Assembly (NCBI GenBank): GCA_029251475.1
Contig: JAQXDF010000053.1
Coordinates: forward strand, 1-36,681
Source: Rickettsiaceae bacterium
Lineage (GTDB): Bacteria; Pseudomonadota; Alphaproteobacteria; Rickettsiales; Rickettsiaceae
Length of the DNA stretch: 36,681 nucleotides
Direction of reading: 5' to 3'
The position numbers and the translations under genes were made by a program. Below the pieces are notes generated by a model that was not told where the DNA came from, ran no database searches, and worked only from the letters and a program-made list of their open reading frames with translations. This document shows, piece by piece, positions 1-8,685 of the stretch. Position 1 is the first letter of the stretch, and each line of letters begins with the position of its first letter.

Positions 1-20
1 ATTTAATAATTGCTGCCTAG

Positions 21-458
21 AATTTCGCTATAAGAAATCTCAGCTCTTGGATACGCCATGCAACAACGCCAGACGCACTCGGACAAGCATCATTTGTTGT
101 TATTGGCGTTGCTATTGCAATTGTAGCTAGAATCGAACCTATCGAGGTCTGGGGAACATGCTTTGCTCTTATAGCAGCCAATAGTGGAGTGATGGTACGT
201 GACTTATTGCGAATAAAAAATCCATCTTTTTACAGTGATCGCACTATTAATGCAGAAATATTTGTAGCCTGGGGAGCTATATTGAGTATTTACCTAAAAG
301 TAAATTCTTATAACTCAGACCCAGTTAATATCAGAAATGCTGTGATTATAGTTGTTATTGGCGCGTTTTTAACTAGATTAGCAACATATTATGTGAATGT
401 ACCTTCTCTTAAATTCAGGTCAGACTCTGAAATTACAATCCACAAGAAAGATCTATAG
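21..458 (+). pseudogene. TRIC/UPF0126 (YadS-like) membrane protein, 3' part only
   Basis: The frame is open from position 21 to the TAG at 456-458 and encodes about 145 residues. They match the second half of the trimeric intracellular cation channel / UPF0126 family. Visible family features are a PDALG start to the second repeat, a hydrophobic helix, an MVRDLL element standing for the usual GGxxRDxL, and a closing FLTRLA helix. An in-frame TAG lies at 18-20, and no ATG, GTG or TTG occurs in frame before 186/189. A start at 189 would remove the first helix of the repeat. The missing N-terminal half therefore lies outside the window, in another frame, or is lost. Frame 2 is open across 2-115, which would allow a frameshift near 20-60. 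I read this as a decayed or frameshifted gene; a sequencing error is possible. The family assignment is fairly confident, the state of the gene less so. Confidence 0.55.
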
Positions 459-485
459 AACAGTGAATTTAATTCACCGTTCTAT
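455..485. terminator. Bidirectional terminator hairpin between convergent genes
   Basis: A 13-bp inverted repeat with one mismatch (455-467 and 473-485) and a 5-nt loop lies between the stop of the TRIC-like gene and the stop of pheT. Both arms reach into the stop codons, as in compact convergent gene pairs. There is no long T-run on either side, so termination strength is uncertain. Confidence 0.6.
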
Positions 486-2866
486 TAGCTATCACGAAGA
501 ATAGCGCCAAATTTTTGCTGCATACCATCTATAATAATTCTATTGATAGCATTAATATCTGCTTCATTCATAGTTTTATTATCATCCTGTATGCTAACAG
601 AAAGCGCTACAGATTTATGCCCCTTATCTATTTTATCACCCGTATAAATATCAAATAAATTCACCGCTCTTACTAATTTTCTATCTGTACTTTTAATAAA
701 ATTCAACAGCTCTCCAACTGTTTGATCATCCTTAACTACGAAAGCATAGTCGCGCGTGATCATTTGATAGTCAGATACAATCAAATTTGGCCTTTTACCA
801 TATTTTTCTTTGCCAAATGGTAGCTTCGATATATTTAATTCGAATGCAACTACATCAACGCTAATATCAAATTTTTTCAAAATCAAAGGGTGGACCTGCC
901 CAAAATATCCAAGAATATTCTTTCCTAAACAAATAGATGCTGATCTAGTTGGATGATAGTAATTAGGTGCATTGTTTTTTATCTGGCAATTATTAATATC
1001 AAGACCCACTGATTGCAAGATATTTGCTATGTCGCCTTTAATATCAAATATATCAAACTTACGATTATTTTCATGAGTATTCTTTATAGAATTCATGCCT
1101 GTTTTAATGCCACTTGCACTAGTTATTACTTTGCTACCAGTATCTTCAAAAATAGGCCCAATCTCAAATAAAGACAAATCTCTGAAGCCTCTATTAATGT
1201 TATTGCTAGTTATACTTAATAAATTTGGCAAAATTGAAGGCCTCATATAATCAAGATCCGAGCTAATTGGGTTTAGCAAAGTTAATTCCTCTTTTAACTC
1301 TGAAAATAGCTCCGCTTTGGCGCTATCCATAAATGACCAGCTAACTACTTCCGTGTAATGATTACTTGCAAGCAAGCGTTTAATATCAGATATACGTCTT
1401 TGATCCCGCGGTATAATACTGGTTATATTAGAGGCTGGAAGTGGATCTTCTGGGATATTATCGTATCCATAAATACGTACTATTTCTTCAACTATATCTT
1501 CCTTGATCGAAACATCATAACGCCAACTTGGAATAGTAATATCTATAGAATCTCCATTTTCTTTGCAGACGAAACCTAATTTAGCCAAAATATTACAAAT
1601 ATCTTTAGACAAGAGGTTTATATTCGTTCTAGATTTCAAAAAGTCTAATGGAAAATTTATAGAACGCACTAGCACATCAGAGCTTCCCGAAGAAACTAAT
1701 TTTGATGGCACTCCACCGCATATAGATACGATAAGATCTGTTGCAACATCCAGAGCTTTTAATGTAAAAGCTTTATCTACATTACGCTCAAAACGATATC
1801 TAGAATCACTATCAACCATTATACGGCGACCAGTTTTGGTTATATATTCAGCATTAAAACTTGCAGCTTCTAAAATAACACTCTTGGTATTACTGTCACA
1901 GGCGCTTTTTTCACCTCCAATAATTCCTGCTACGCAATGCACTTCATTTAAATCCTTTATTACTAAATCACCTTTTTTCAAAAGATATTCTTTCTCATTT
2001 AAGGCTTTGAAAGCACTATCAGAATCCAGAGGCTCAACGACAAGTGATAACCCTACTTTATCTGCATCATAGGCATGCATAGGCTGCCCAAAGCTATATG
2101 AGATATAATTAGTAACGTCGACGAGCGGAGAAATTGAACCAACGCCAATATTTTCTAGTAAATTTTTTAGCCATTCAGGAGATTTTTTATTCTCCAGCCC
2201 CTTGATTTCTCTGAACGCAAATAATGGACAAGCCTGTTTGTTAGTAATTGTTAAATTGTAATTTGTTTCAAATTTTTCTGAAATAGATGGAATTTTAAGT
2301 TCTTTCAAAGTTCCAAGGCCCGATGCAGCAAGATCTCTTGCAATACCATACACACCCAGGGCATCTGCTCTATTTGGAGTAATATTAATATGAATTACCG
2401 GATCATCTGCACCTAAATATTTAGCTACACCATCGCCTATCACCGCCTTTTGTGATAGCTCAATAATGCCACTAGAGTCTCCCTCTAGTCCTAATTCTTC
2501 TAGAGAGCACATCATTCCAGAGCTGCTTACTCCTCGTATTTGCGCCTGCTTAATTTTAAAATTACCGCTTGGTATCAAAGTTCCAACCTTTGCAAGAACC
2601 ACTTTAATACCAGCTCTAGCATTTGCAGCACCACAAACAATTTGTAATAAATCATCTTTGGTTTGTACCTTACAAATTTTCAACTTATCCGCATCAGGAT
2701 GAGCTTCAGTTGCAATAATTTCTGCAACTTCAAATGCCGATATGCTGGCGCTACGGTCTTCAATACCCTCTACTTCCAAACCTGTCATGGTTAGAGTTTG
2801 TGCGATTTGCTCTATGCTAGCATCTGTATCTAAAAATTGTTTAAGCCACGATATAGTAAATTTCAT
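485..2866 (-). CDS. pheT: Phenylalanine-tRNA ligase beta subunit
   Basis: 793 residues, the usual length for bacterial PheRS beta. The protein pairs with PheS as an (alpha-beta)2 enzyme that charges tRNA-Phe in the cytoplasm. Domains in order: an N-terminal segment beginning [12 protein letters not shown], an EMAP/OB-type tRNA-binding domain around residues 40-150, the B3/B4 editing region in the middle (roughly 210-390), a B5 domain around 400-475, a catalytic-like core, and a C-terminal ferredoxin-fold anticodon-binding domain (about 700-793). The ATG overlaps the stop of pheS by 4 bp, so the two are translationally coupled. The intact multidomain layout and the pheS neighbour make this secure. 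Confidence 0.97.
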   Translation of the reverse strand: MKFTISWLKQFLDTDASIEQIAQTLTMTGLEVEGIEDRSASISAFEVAEIIATEAHPDADKLKICKVQTKDDLLQIVCGAANARAGIKVVLAKVGTLIPSGNFKIKQAQIRGVSSSGMMCSLEELGLEGDSSGIIELSQKAVIGDGVAKYLGADDPVIHINITPNRADALGVYGIARDLAASGLGTLKELKIPSISEKFETNYNLTITNKQACPLFAFREIKGLENKKSPEWLKNLLENIGVGSISPLVDVTNYISYSFGQPMHAYDADKVGLSLVVEPLDSDSAFKALNEKEYLLKKGDLVIKDLNEVHCVAGIIGGEKSACDSNTKSVILEAASFNAEYITKTGRRIMVDSDSRYRFERNVDKAFTLKALDVATDLIVSICGGVPSKLVSSGSSDVLVRSINFPLDFLKSRTNINLLSKDICNILAKLGFVCKENGDSIDITIPSWRYDVSIKEDIVEEIVRIYGYDNIPEDPLPASNITSIIPRDQRRISDIKRLLASNHYTEVVSWSFMDSAKAELFSELKEELTLLNPISSDLDYMRPSILPNLLSITSNNINRGFRDLSLFEIGPIFEDTGSKVITSASGIKTGMNSIKNTHENNRKFDIFDIKGDIANILQSVGLDINNCQIKNNAPNYYHPTRSASICLGKNILGYFGQVHPLILKKFDISVDVVAFELNISKLPFGKEKYGKRPNLIVSDYQMITRDYAFVVKDDQTVGELLNFIKSTDRKLVRAVNLFDIYTGDKIDKGHKSVALSVSIQDDNKTMNEADINAINRIIIDGMQQKFGAILRDS

Positions 2867-3903
2867 TTTGTAAGACCTCCTGCAAGTGTTGGTATATCCA
2901 AAGCACTAAAATTATAATGATTCAACCAACGCATATCACCTTCAAAAAATTGACGTAAATCATGAATGTCATATTTCAACATTGCAAAACGCTCTACCCC
3001 AAGTCCAAAAGCAAAGCCCTGATATTCTTCAGGATCGATTCCTACATTACGTAGTACATTAGGATGAACCATTCCGCACCCTAGAACCTCAAGCCATTTA
3101 TCGTCTTTATTCATTCTGATATCCACTTCGGCTGATGGCTCTGTGAATGGGAAAAAACTTGGTCTAAACTGCACTTCTATATTCGCTTTCTCGAAAAAAG
3201 TACGTATGAAGTCAATGATAACATGTTTTAGATGTCCCATATGAATATTCTTGTCTATTACCAACCCTTCTATTTGATGAAACATTGGCGTATGCGTTAG
3301 GTCCGAATCTGAACGATAAGTTCTACCTGGTGCAATGAATCTATAAGGAGGTTTTTCATTTTGCATCGTACGAATTTGAATAGGAGATGTATGCGTCCTA
3401 AGCAATTTTGTATCTTCATCTGTTTTTTTCAAGTAGAAAGTATCATGCATTTGACGTGCCGGATGATTTTCATCAATATTTAATGCTGTGAAATTATACC
3501 AGTCATCTTCTATACTCGGTCCATCTTTGATATCAAATCCATATTTTGAAAATACTTGGATTAATTCGTCCATACATTGAGTAATTGGATGAATGCTACC
3601 GGCATTCACTCGTCTTTCTGGAATTGATAAATCAAGTTTTTCATTTTCAAAGCGCTCTTCTAGCTCCGCCTTCTCTATAAGAGTCGCCTGCTCGTCTATA
3701 ATTACTTGAATTTGCTGCTTAACCTGATTGATTTTTTGCCCTAGTTCCTTACGATCTTCCGGCGAAACTTTACCTAGTTTCTGCATTTCCTTATTAATCA
3801 AACTAGATTTTCCAAGAAACTCTACCTTAACATCCTGTAATTGACGCGAAGTTTTAGATTCATTGATTTGATTTCTTGCTGATTCTAGTATTTTTTCTAA
3901 CAT
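2863..3903 (-). CDS. pheS: Phenylalanine-tRNA ligase alpha subunit
   Basis: 346 residues, matching the family. It is the catalytic subunit of phenylalanyl-tRNA synthetase. An N-terminal coiled coil (about residues 1-90) is followed by a class II synthetase core. The core carries the motif [12 protein letters not shown], the [14 protein letters not shown] strand, motif 2 with [17 protein letters not shown], and motif 3 as [14 protein letters not shown] with its conserved Arg. The stop overlaps the pheT start by 4 bp. The 210 bp upstream, towards the ATP synthase genes, contain no gene I can support, so a promoter for pheST is expected there. An ATAATA at 3941-3946 (TATTAT on this strand) is a possible -10, without a good -35. 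Confidence 0.97.
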   Translation of the reverse strand: MLEKILESARNQINESKTSRQLQDVKVEFLGKSSLINKEMQKLGKVSPEDRKELGQKINQVKQQIQVIIDEQATLIEKAELEERFENEKLDLSIPERRVNAGSIHPITQCMDELIQVFSKYGFDIKDGPSIEDDWYNFTALNIDENHPARQMHDTFYLKKTDEDTKLLRTHTSPIQIRTMQNEKPPYRFIAPGRTYRSDSDLTHTPMFHQIEGLVIDKNIHMGHLKHVIIDFIRTFFEKANIEVQFRPSFFPFTEPSAEVDIRMNKDDKWLEVLGCGMVHPNVLRNVGIDPEEYQGFAFGLGVERFAMLKYDIHDLRQFFEGDMRWLNHYNFSALDIPTLAGGLTK

Positions 3904-4113
3904 ATGATTTCACTTAAATATCTTTTTATTACGGGCAAGAATAATAGACTTTGATAGAAAATACAAGAACAGAGTGAGCAATGCACTTTGCAAACTTAGG
4001 ACATCTGTAGGGACAGGAAGTCGGTCATTTGATTATTAGTATTAATTTGTGCTCGAGGTGCTAGCTATACAGATTAATGATTGGCGCGCAATTGCTTTAA
4101 AACAATACAAATC

Positions 4114-4587
4114 CTATTTTTTTAAAAAGTGAGCAACTATCTCTTCGTCCGACACAGAGTTATTTTTCGTTTCTGCAAGATATGAACGGACTATAGAAAG
4201 CACAGAATTCATAAATTCTACTCGCATAGCTGTGGCAGATTTAACGCTTTGGTTATTGATAGACTGAATAGCAGAGTTTTTTTCTCTCTCTAAAAACAAA
4301 CCCATCTCTTTGGCTCTAATCTCTATAAGCTTTTCGGTATTTTGCTCAGCATTACGAAGAATTGTCCCTTTTTCCTTCTCGAAGTTTTTTATTTCAGTTT
4401 CTACTTCTTCTAGTAGTAACTTAGCATCATGCTTGAGTTTTTCAGTTTCTTCTAATTTTGTCTTGATATCGTTTATGCGCGCATCTAAAGAATTGATTAT
4501 AGCTTTTTTGATTGGCCTATATGACAAATATACGAATATTACAAAACATACAGCAACTACAAAATTCTCATCTAAAAAATGTGTCAT
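4114..4587 (-). CDS. atpF: F0F1 ATP synthase subunit B
   Basis: 157 residues. One N-terminal membrane helix (about residues 8-25, beginning after MTHFLDEN) is followed by a long charged helix rich in Glu and Lys, the peripheral-stalk architecture of subunit b. Position after the B' gene, with a 4-bp overlap, matches the alphaproteobacterial order a-c-b'-b. It acts as half of the b/b' stator that links the membrane F0 sector to F1. It is the last gene of this F0 cluster; the F1 genes are not in the window. Which copy is B and which B' is assigned from gene order. Confidence 0.88.
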   Translation of the reverse strand: MTHFLDENFVVAVCFVIFVYLSYRPIKKAIINSLDARINDIKTKLEETEKLKHDAKLLLEEVETEIKNFEKEKGTILRNAEQNTEKLIEIRAKEMGLFLEREKNSAIQSINNQSVKSATAMRVEFMNSVLSIVRSYLAETKNNSVSDEEIVAHFLKK

Positions 4588-5063
4588 TTTATTTTACCGT
4601 ATATTTTTTGCAAATGCTTTAAATCCGCTTGTTTATTAGTGATTTTATGTATGATAAAAGATGCTAGATTAATCACTGAATCCCCCTGGCTTTTGCGAAA
4701 GACATCAATTTCTTTATCCAGTTTTTGCAAAGCTTTTGCTCTTTGCACCTCAAGCTCTTCTGCAGATTGGGCTTTTTGCTCTAAGAAATTATCTTCTAGA
4801 GCTTGAGTGGCAACCTTATGCCTATCCTCAATTTGAGTATTAATTTCTGCTAGAAGGGTAACTTTATATTCATTTAAAGCTTTGATTTTGACATTATATT
4901 CTTCAGCGTATCCTATGTTATCTTCAAAACAACGATTCCTGGAAACAAGAATATACTCAGCTTTTGGGGCAATGAATTTACTTACTATAAAATATAGTAG
5001 TGAAAATAAAATCACCAACCAAAAAAGCTGAGAAGAAAAAAAGTTTACATCAAATTGAGGCAT
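4584..5063 (-). CDS. F0F1 ATP synthase subunit B'
   Basis: 159 residues starting MPQFDVNFFSSQLFWLVILF, typical of b' subunits, in which a short polar start with PQ precedes the single membrane helix. The rest is a charged coiled coil with many Lys, Glu, Ala and Gln, as expected of the peripheral stalk. It lies between atpE and atpF: 9 bp separate it from the atpE stop, and it overlaps atpF by 4 bp (ATGA). Its product should heterodimerise with AtpF. Two divergent b-type subunits are usual in alphaproteobacteria and photosynthetic lineages. Confidence 0.88.
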   Translation of the reverse strand: MPQFDVNFFSSQLFWLVILFSLLYFIVSKFIAPKAEYILVSRNRCFEDNIGYAEEYNVKIKALNEYKVTLLAEINTQIEDRHKVATQALEDNFLEQKAQSAEELEVQRAKALQKLDKEIDVFRKSQGDSVINLASFIIHKITNKQADLKHLQKIYGKIK

Positions 5064-5072
5064 ATTATTCGT

Positions 5073-5297
5073 TTAACTAAAAATCAAAAGCATCGCGATT
5101 ACGAATGAAAATAGACCCATTGCTTCTGCAAGACCAGCTCCAATCAATGCCATTCTTTGCAACTGATCGCTAGCTGATGGATTACGTGCAATTGCGTTCA
5201 GTAAAGAACTAAAAATATTACCCACTCCAATTGCAGCTCCTACCATACCAAAAGCCATGAAACCAACACCGATAAATTTTAAACCCATATATTCCAT
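5073..5297 (-). CDS. atpE: F0F1 ATP synthase subunit c
   Basis: With the ATG at 5297 the protein has 74 residues, the normal subunit c length. A longer reading from a TTG at 5336 would add a charged Lys-rich leader unlike the family. A purine-rich GAGAGA lies a few bases upstream of the chosen start. Two membrane hairpin helices are visible: the first with the GAAIGVGN glycine motif, the second with GLAEAMGLF, whose Glu is the proton-carrying residue of the rotor ring. A polar loop with ARNP joins them. It is a complete and functional-looking c subunit. Confidence 0.93.
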   Translation of the reverse strand: MEYMGLKFIGVGFMAFGMVGAAIGVGNIFSSLLNAIARNPSASDQLQRMALIGAGLAEAMGLFSFVIAMLLIFS

Positions 5298-5346
5298 TAT
5301 ATAATCTCTCTTTTTTTTGTTAACAGTAAAACACAAAGACGCTTTT

Positions 5347-5371
5347 AAGCACCCTCCTTTTTCCGGTGCTC
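5347..5371 (-). promoter_or_regulatory. Hairpin in the atpB-atpE intergenic leader
   Basis: A 6-bp GC-rich stem (AGCACC 5348-5353 with GGTGCT 5365-5370) encloses an 11-nt loop. On the transcribed strand, purine-rich GGAAAAAGGAG fills the loop, next to GG in the stem. It sits in the 81-nt gap between atpB and the chosen atpE start, the longest gap in this cluster. A role in mRNA processing or in raising c-subunit translation, as known for atpE of other bacteria, is inference. Confidence 0.35.
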
Positions 5372-5378
5372 AAAACCA

Positions 5379-6107
5379 CTAATGTAAGTTTAGTGCATCA
5401 TTTAAATATACACAAGATAATATAGTAAATATATAAGCTTGTAATATTGCGACGAATATTTCAAACCCTATCAATATCACAATAAGTGGCACTGGTAAAA
5501 ATTTAAAATATATCGCTAAAGAAACTACAAAACCAGCCATTACTTTAAGTAATACATGCCCTGCAACCATGTTGGCAGCCAGACGCAATGATAAGCTAAC
5601 CGGACGTGCTAAAAATGCAAATAATTCAATGACTATCATTAATGGAGCTAGCCAATATGGCGTTCCTGCTGGCAAAAACAAAGAGAAAAAGCGCCATCCA
5701 TGTAAATATATCCCAAAAAAAGTTACTAATAAAAATATCATCATTGCCATAGCAAAAGTTATGGATATATGACTAGTAACCGTAAAAGCATAGGGTAACA
5801 TGCCCAATAAGTTGCACGTAAGTATAAACATAAATAGCGTAAATATAAAAGGAACAAATTTACGACCAGCAGAGCCCGATGTTTGCTCTAGCATATCTGA
5901 TATCATGCCATATGTAAGCTCACCGCTTAATTGTAAGCGCGTGGGTATTAGGTATCTTCCTTTAAAGGCAACAGTGAAATATACTACAATGCAAGTTACT
6001 GCCAAGATCATGAATAAGGAAGAATTAGTCAACGCAATATTATATCCAGCTATGTTGATAGCTGCTATTTCTTTGATTAGGAATTGAGCTAAAGGGCTAT
6101 TTGACAT
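5379..6107 (-). CDS. atpB: F0F1 ATP synthase subunit A
   Basis: 242 residues from the ATG at 6107 ([13 protein letters not shown]), a start that fits rickettsial and alphaproteobacterial subunit a. A longer frame to 6152 would add 15 residues lying deep inside atpI. The protein is polytopic. A late helix carries [14 protein letters not shown], which contains the essential Arg that faces the c-ring glutamate. The next helices include [17 protein letters not shown], the conserved C-terminal helix. The start overlaps the atpI stop by 11 bp, so translation is probably coupled. It forms the proton half-channels of the F0 sector in the inner membrane. Confidence 0.95.
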   Translation of the reverse strand: MSNSPLAQFLIKEIAAINIAGYNIALTNSSLFMILAVTCIVVYFTVAFKGRYLIPTRLQLSGELTYGMISDMLEQTSGSAGRKFVPFIFTLFMFILTCNLLGMLPYAFTVTSHISITFAMAMMIFLLVTFFGIYLHGWRFFSLFLPAGTPYWLAPLMIVIELFAFLARPVSLSLRLAANMVAGHVLLKVMAGFVVSLAIYFKFLPVPLIVILIGFEIFVAILQAYIFTILSCVYLNDALNLH

Positions 6108-6360
6108 TAACGTATTTAATCCAGATTGACTTAAAGGATGCAACCATTGCAAGCACTAAACAAATTATAAGAGATATAGGCTTAGAATCAAACAAATTAT
6201 CAAAAAACAATCCCATTATTACGCCTACTATCATTCCAGCGACTAATTCTACTGCTATATTAAAAGCCTGACCGCCGCCTGACTCTATCTTTTTAGGAGG
6301 TTCTGGATCTTTATATTTATCTATTCTTTTTTGAATGGAATTATATTTTTTAAGATCCAT
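6097..6360 (-). CDS. atpI: AtpZ/AtpI-type F0F1 ATP synthase accessory protein
   Basis: 87 residues from the ATG at 6360 ([12 protein letters not shown]). An upstream ATG at 6378 would lie inside the preceding gene. After a charged N-terminus come [16 protein letters not shown] and two membrane helices separated by a short FDNLFDSKP loop, the pattern of the AtpZ/AtpI family. Members assist c-ring assembly or Mg2+/Ca2+ transport for the synthase. It overlaps the stop of the DsbA-like gene and the start of atpB by 11 bp each, so the three genes are tightly coupled. Family membership is clear; the precise role is taken from homologues. Confidence 0.85.
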   Translation of the reverse strand: MDLKKYNSIQKRIDKYKDPEPPKKIESGGGQAFNIAVELVAGMIVGVIMGLFFDNLFDSKPISLIICLVLAMVASFKSIWIKYVNVK

Positions 6361-7090
6361 CAGGTAACTCTGAATCAATAGCTTTTGAAAGATCCTCTAA
6401 TGTATATACTCCATTATATTGTTTGCCATTAATGAAAAAGCTTGGCGTACCAATAAAGCGAGGCTCTTTTACTATAAGAGCTCTGTTCTCCATTAAGGTA
6501 GAGATTATCGACTTATCCTGCAGACAAGCTGCATATTTCTCAGGAGAAACTCCTCCAATACTACCAATATTAGTTAGTATTTCGCGATAATTTTTATTAT
6601 AGGCCCAACTTTCTTGCTGCTCTAAAATAACATGCATAAATTTCGTGTAACTATCTTGATCTCCTTTGCATCTAGCTAAGATACTTGCATCTAGATCCTG
6701 CTTACTGCCAACGAACTCGCGTGTAACATAAGCTATTTTTCCTGTATCAATATATTTTTTTTGTATTTCAGGAAAAGTTCTTTTGTGGTAGCTAACACAA
6801 TGCGGACAAGTCGGTGCGGTATAGACCACAAATATAACGGAAGCTTCCGGATTTCCATATACTATATCATCTGGCTCTATACCATAATTACGTATATGTT
6901 TTTCTTCTTTGGGCTTCTCTGCGCTTGTTTTTTTGCTCTTTTCAGCCCCATCTTTGCAATCATCCCGTTTTTTACTATATGCATCTATTTGCCCCTGAGC
7001 TGGAGATTGTGTTTCTGCTTGGTCGCCACAAGCAGAAACCACGCCGCTGATACTTAAAATAATAATCGTATTTCTTAAGATATTATACAT
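6350..7090 (-). CDS. DsbA-like thiol:disulfide oxidoreductase, probable lipoprotein
   Basis: 246 residues. The N-terminus has a hydrophobic stretch ending VVSAC, which fits a lipobox with Cys21 as the lipidated residue. A charged Lys/Glu-rich linker follows. The thioredoxin-fold domain starts near residue 75 and carries the active site TCPHC, the Cys-Pro-His-Cys pair of DsbA. A helical insert follows, then the cis-Pro loop FIGTPSFFINGKQYNG. It should form or shuffle disulfides in periplasmic proteins while anchored to a membrane. It leads the F0 cluster and overlaps atpI by 11 bp. Clients are unknown; Cys-rich exported proteins such as the VirB6-like product in this window are candidates by inference. 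Confidence 0.88.
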   Translation of the reverse strand: MYNILRNTIIILSISGVVSACGDQAETQSPAQGQIDAYSKKRDDCKDGAEKSKKTSAEKPKEEKHIRNYGIEPDDIVYGNPEASVIFVVYTAPTCPHCVSYHKRTFPEIQKKYIDTGKIAYVTREFVGSKQDLDASILARCKGDQDSYTKFMHVILEQQESWAYNKNYREILTNIGSIGGVSPEKYAACLQDKSIISTLMENRALIVKEPRFIGTPSFFINGKQYNGVYTLEDLSKAIDSELPDGS

Positions 7091-7184
7091 AGCAAGACTT
7101 GAATTTTATTTATTTGCAACAATGTCTAACATATTCTAGATAAAAATGTAAGTAAATTCCCTACCCTATCTATCATTTTACCGA

Positions 7185-7248
7185 GTATAATTGTCATTAT
7201 ACATCCCCTAGTCTATGTAAAAGCAAACTTTTACTTCTCCTTGCTTTT
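7185..7248. terminator. Two short inverted repeats downstream of the small exported protein gene
   Basis: A perfect 7-bp repeat with a 4-nt loop (7185-7191 and 7196-7202) lies next to an 8-bp repeat (7219-7226 and 7241-7248) that overlaps the stop of the 7231-7602 gene. The second is followed on the minus strand by a short T-run within its arm. Together they may end that transcript before the DsbA-like gene. Both stems are AT-rich, so this is tentative. Confidence 0.3.
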
Positions 7249-7602
7249 CTTTATTTTATTACCTGGGTCTTCCATATTAATTAGACTTTTACGATTCAAA
7301 GGTAACTTTTTCTTATAATATTGTTCTTCTTTTAAGTAATTTTGGCTTGCTGTAGACAACTTAATATATAGCGTCTTTTTCTCTCTATTTAATTTCGCAA
7401 TTTCTTTTCTAAATGCAATAACTTCATCTCTAATTTCTGGGCTTATTTTTGCAACATAAGTTTTATATTCATCTATAACTTTTTGAAATTCAGCTGGGTC
7501 GCGCAACTTTGCTTTTGGCTCAGAATTTTGTTGATCTTCTGCTAACGCAAAATTACTAGATAGAAGTAAGATTAATACAAGGATGGAATTTATTTTTTTC
7601 AT
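7231..7602 (-). CDS. Small exported protein of unknown function
   Basis: 123 residues with a clear Sec signal peptide: MKKINSILVLILLLSSNFALA, with cleavage expected after ALA at residues 19-21. The mature part is strongly charged and probably helical, with Lys/Glu-rich stretches and hydrophobic positions compatible with a coiled coil (about residues 40-100). It ends in a lysine-rich tail. I do not recognise a named domain. It resembles small periplasmic proteins often annotated as hypothetical in Rickettsiales, but I cannot confirm that here. It reads divergently from prmA, 92 bp away, and is followed by the DsbA-like gene on the same strand after 140 bp. Confidence 0.75.
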   Translation of the reverse strand: MKKINSILVLILLLSSNFALAEDQQNSEPKAKLRDPAEFQKVIDEYKTYVAKISPEIRDEVIAFRKEIAKLNREKKTLYIKLSTASQNYLKEEQYYKKKLPLNRKSLINMEDPGNKIKKSKEK

Positions 7603-7694
7603 AATATATAGCGCCTAAATAAATATTGAAATGATTGTTGAATATAGTTGTGATGACATATATCATAACAGCGAATAATCATTATATATAAACA

Positions 7695-8618
7695 ATGAAT
7701 AACCCATTTAGTCAACCAAAAGTTACGCATAAAATTTGTTTTGTAACAAATTTTAAATCTATAGAAATTTTTGAGAATTTTTTCTGCGAGGACACGCCAG
7801 GAATCAGTACTTTCGAATTAAACTCCAGCACTATTGATTCGCAGGATGATGATTTATGGGGAGTTGAAGCATATCTCTGGAAAATCAGCAGTTTCAAAAA
7901 GATACAGCAAGATATTAAATCTTACGCTGATAAACATAATATTTTACTCGCATCAGAAGTAACGATTGAACTAATCGAAGATAAAGACTGGGTAATGGAG
8001 TATCAAAAACAGCAAAAGCCTATCGATATAGGTCGTTTTGTTATCACATCTACTGGACAACTAACAAATATTGATGCTAGTAAAACTCCAATTTATATTG
8101 AAGCATCGCGCGCATTTGGCACCGGTGATCATGCCACCACCTCTTTATGCATAGAGGCAATGGAATCATTAGAATCACAAGATATTTCTGAAATATTTGA
8201 TGTTGGAACTGGTAGCGGTATATTAAGCTTTGCTGCTGAAAAAATCTGGCCTAGGTCAAATATTTTGGCTTGTGACATAGAAGAAATATCCGTCAAATTA
8301 GCGAATGACAATCTGATTTTTAATAATTCGCATGTTCAATTTTATCAAAACACAGAAGATGGTTTGAACGTACCCAAAGAATGGAATAGACCATTTGACC
8401 TCATAGTCAGCAATATTCTTGCGCAGCCACTAATTGCTATGGCTAAAAGCTTCAAGCAAATAACACATACTAACAGTAAAATTATACTATCTGGATTCTT
8501 GGATTACCAAAAACAAGATATAGAGATAGCTTATAAAAATGCAGGCTTTGTAGTTGATAAAGCCTTAGAACAAGATAAGTGGGTATCCCTTATACTTTCA
8601 GTTAATAAAGATTATTGA
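7695..8618 (+). CDS. prmA: Ribosomal protein L11 methyltransferase
   Basis: 307 residues. It trimethylates ribosomal protein L11 using S-adenosylmethionine. The N-terminal domain is divergent. The motif EASRAFGTGDHATTSLCIE at about residues 136-154 is the PrmA signature before the methyltransferase fold. The SAM-binding motif I reads FDVGTGSGILSFAA, motif II has ACDIEEISVKLANDN, and the substrate-loop motif is SNILAQPL, in place of the NPPY of other methyltransferases. No good ribosome binding site precedes the ATG. The gene ends inside the presumed -35 box of the next gene, tlc. Confidence 0.93.
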   Translation: MNNPFSQPKVTHKICFVTNFKSIEIFENFFCEDTPGISTFELNSSTIDSQDDDLWGVEAYLWKISSFKKIQQDIKSYADKHNILLASEVTIELIEDKDWVMEYQKQQKPIDIGRFVITSTGQLTNIDASKTPIYIEASRAFGTGDHATTSLCIEAMESLESQDISEIFDVGTGSGILSFAAEKIWPRSNILACDIEEISVKLANDNLIFNNSHVQFYQNTEDGLNVPKEWNRPFDLIVSNILAQPLIAMAKSFKQITHTNSKIILSGFLDYQKQDIEIAYKNAGFVVDKALEQDKWVSLILSVNKDY

Positions 8619-8642
8619 CTCTTTTGAGAAAGTGTGTATGAT
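8615..8642 (+). promoter_or_regulatory. Candidate sigma-70 promoter for tlc
   Basis: TTGACT (8615-8620) and TATGAT (8637-8642) are separated by 16 bp. Each box matches the consensus at five of six positions. The -35 box overlaps the prmA stop codon, and the start codon of tlc is about 45 bp downstream. Read from the sequence only; no transcript data. Confidence 0.6.
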
Positions 8643-8685
8643 CGTGCGGTGACTTATCTTAATAATTTAACGCGCGATTTACAAA

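Noticed and set aside
1563-2072. 169-codon plus-strand frame inside pheT
   Set aside because: It is antisense to conserved PheRS beta domains, and its composition is that of a shadow frame.
3904-4113. tRNA or small gene in the 210-bp gap between pheS and atpF
   Set aside because: No cloverleaf-like arms or CCA end, and no reading frame of useful length; only AT-rich spacer is seen.
5298-5336. Longer N-terminus for AtpE from TTG at 5336
   Set aside because: It adds a Lys-rich leader not found in subunit c; the ATG at 5297 has a better ribosome binding site and gives the normal length.
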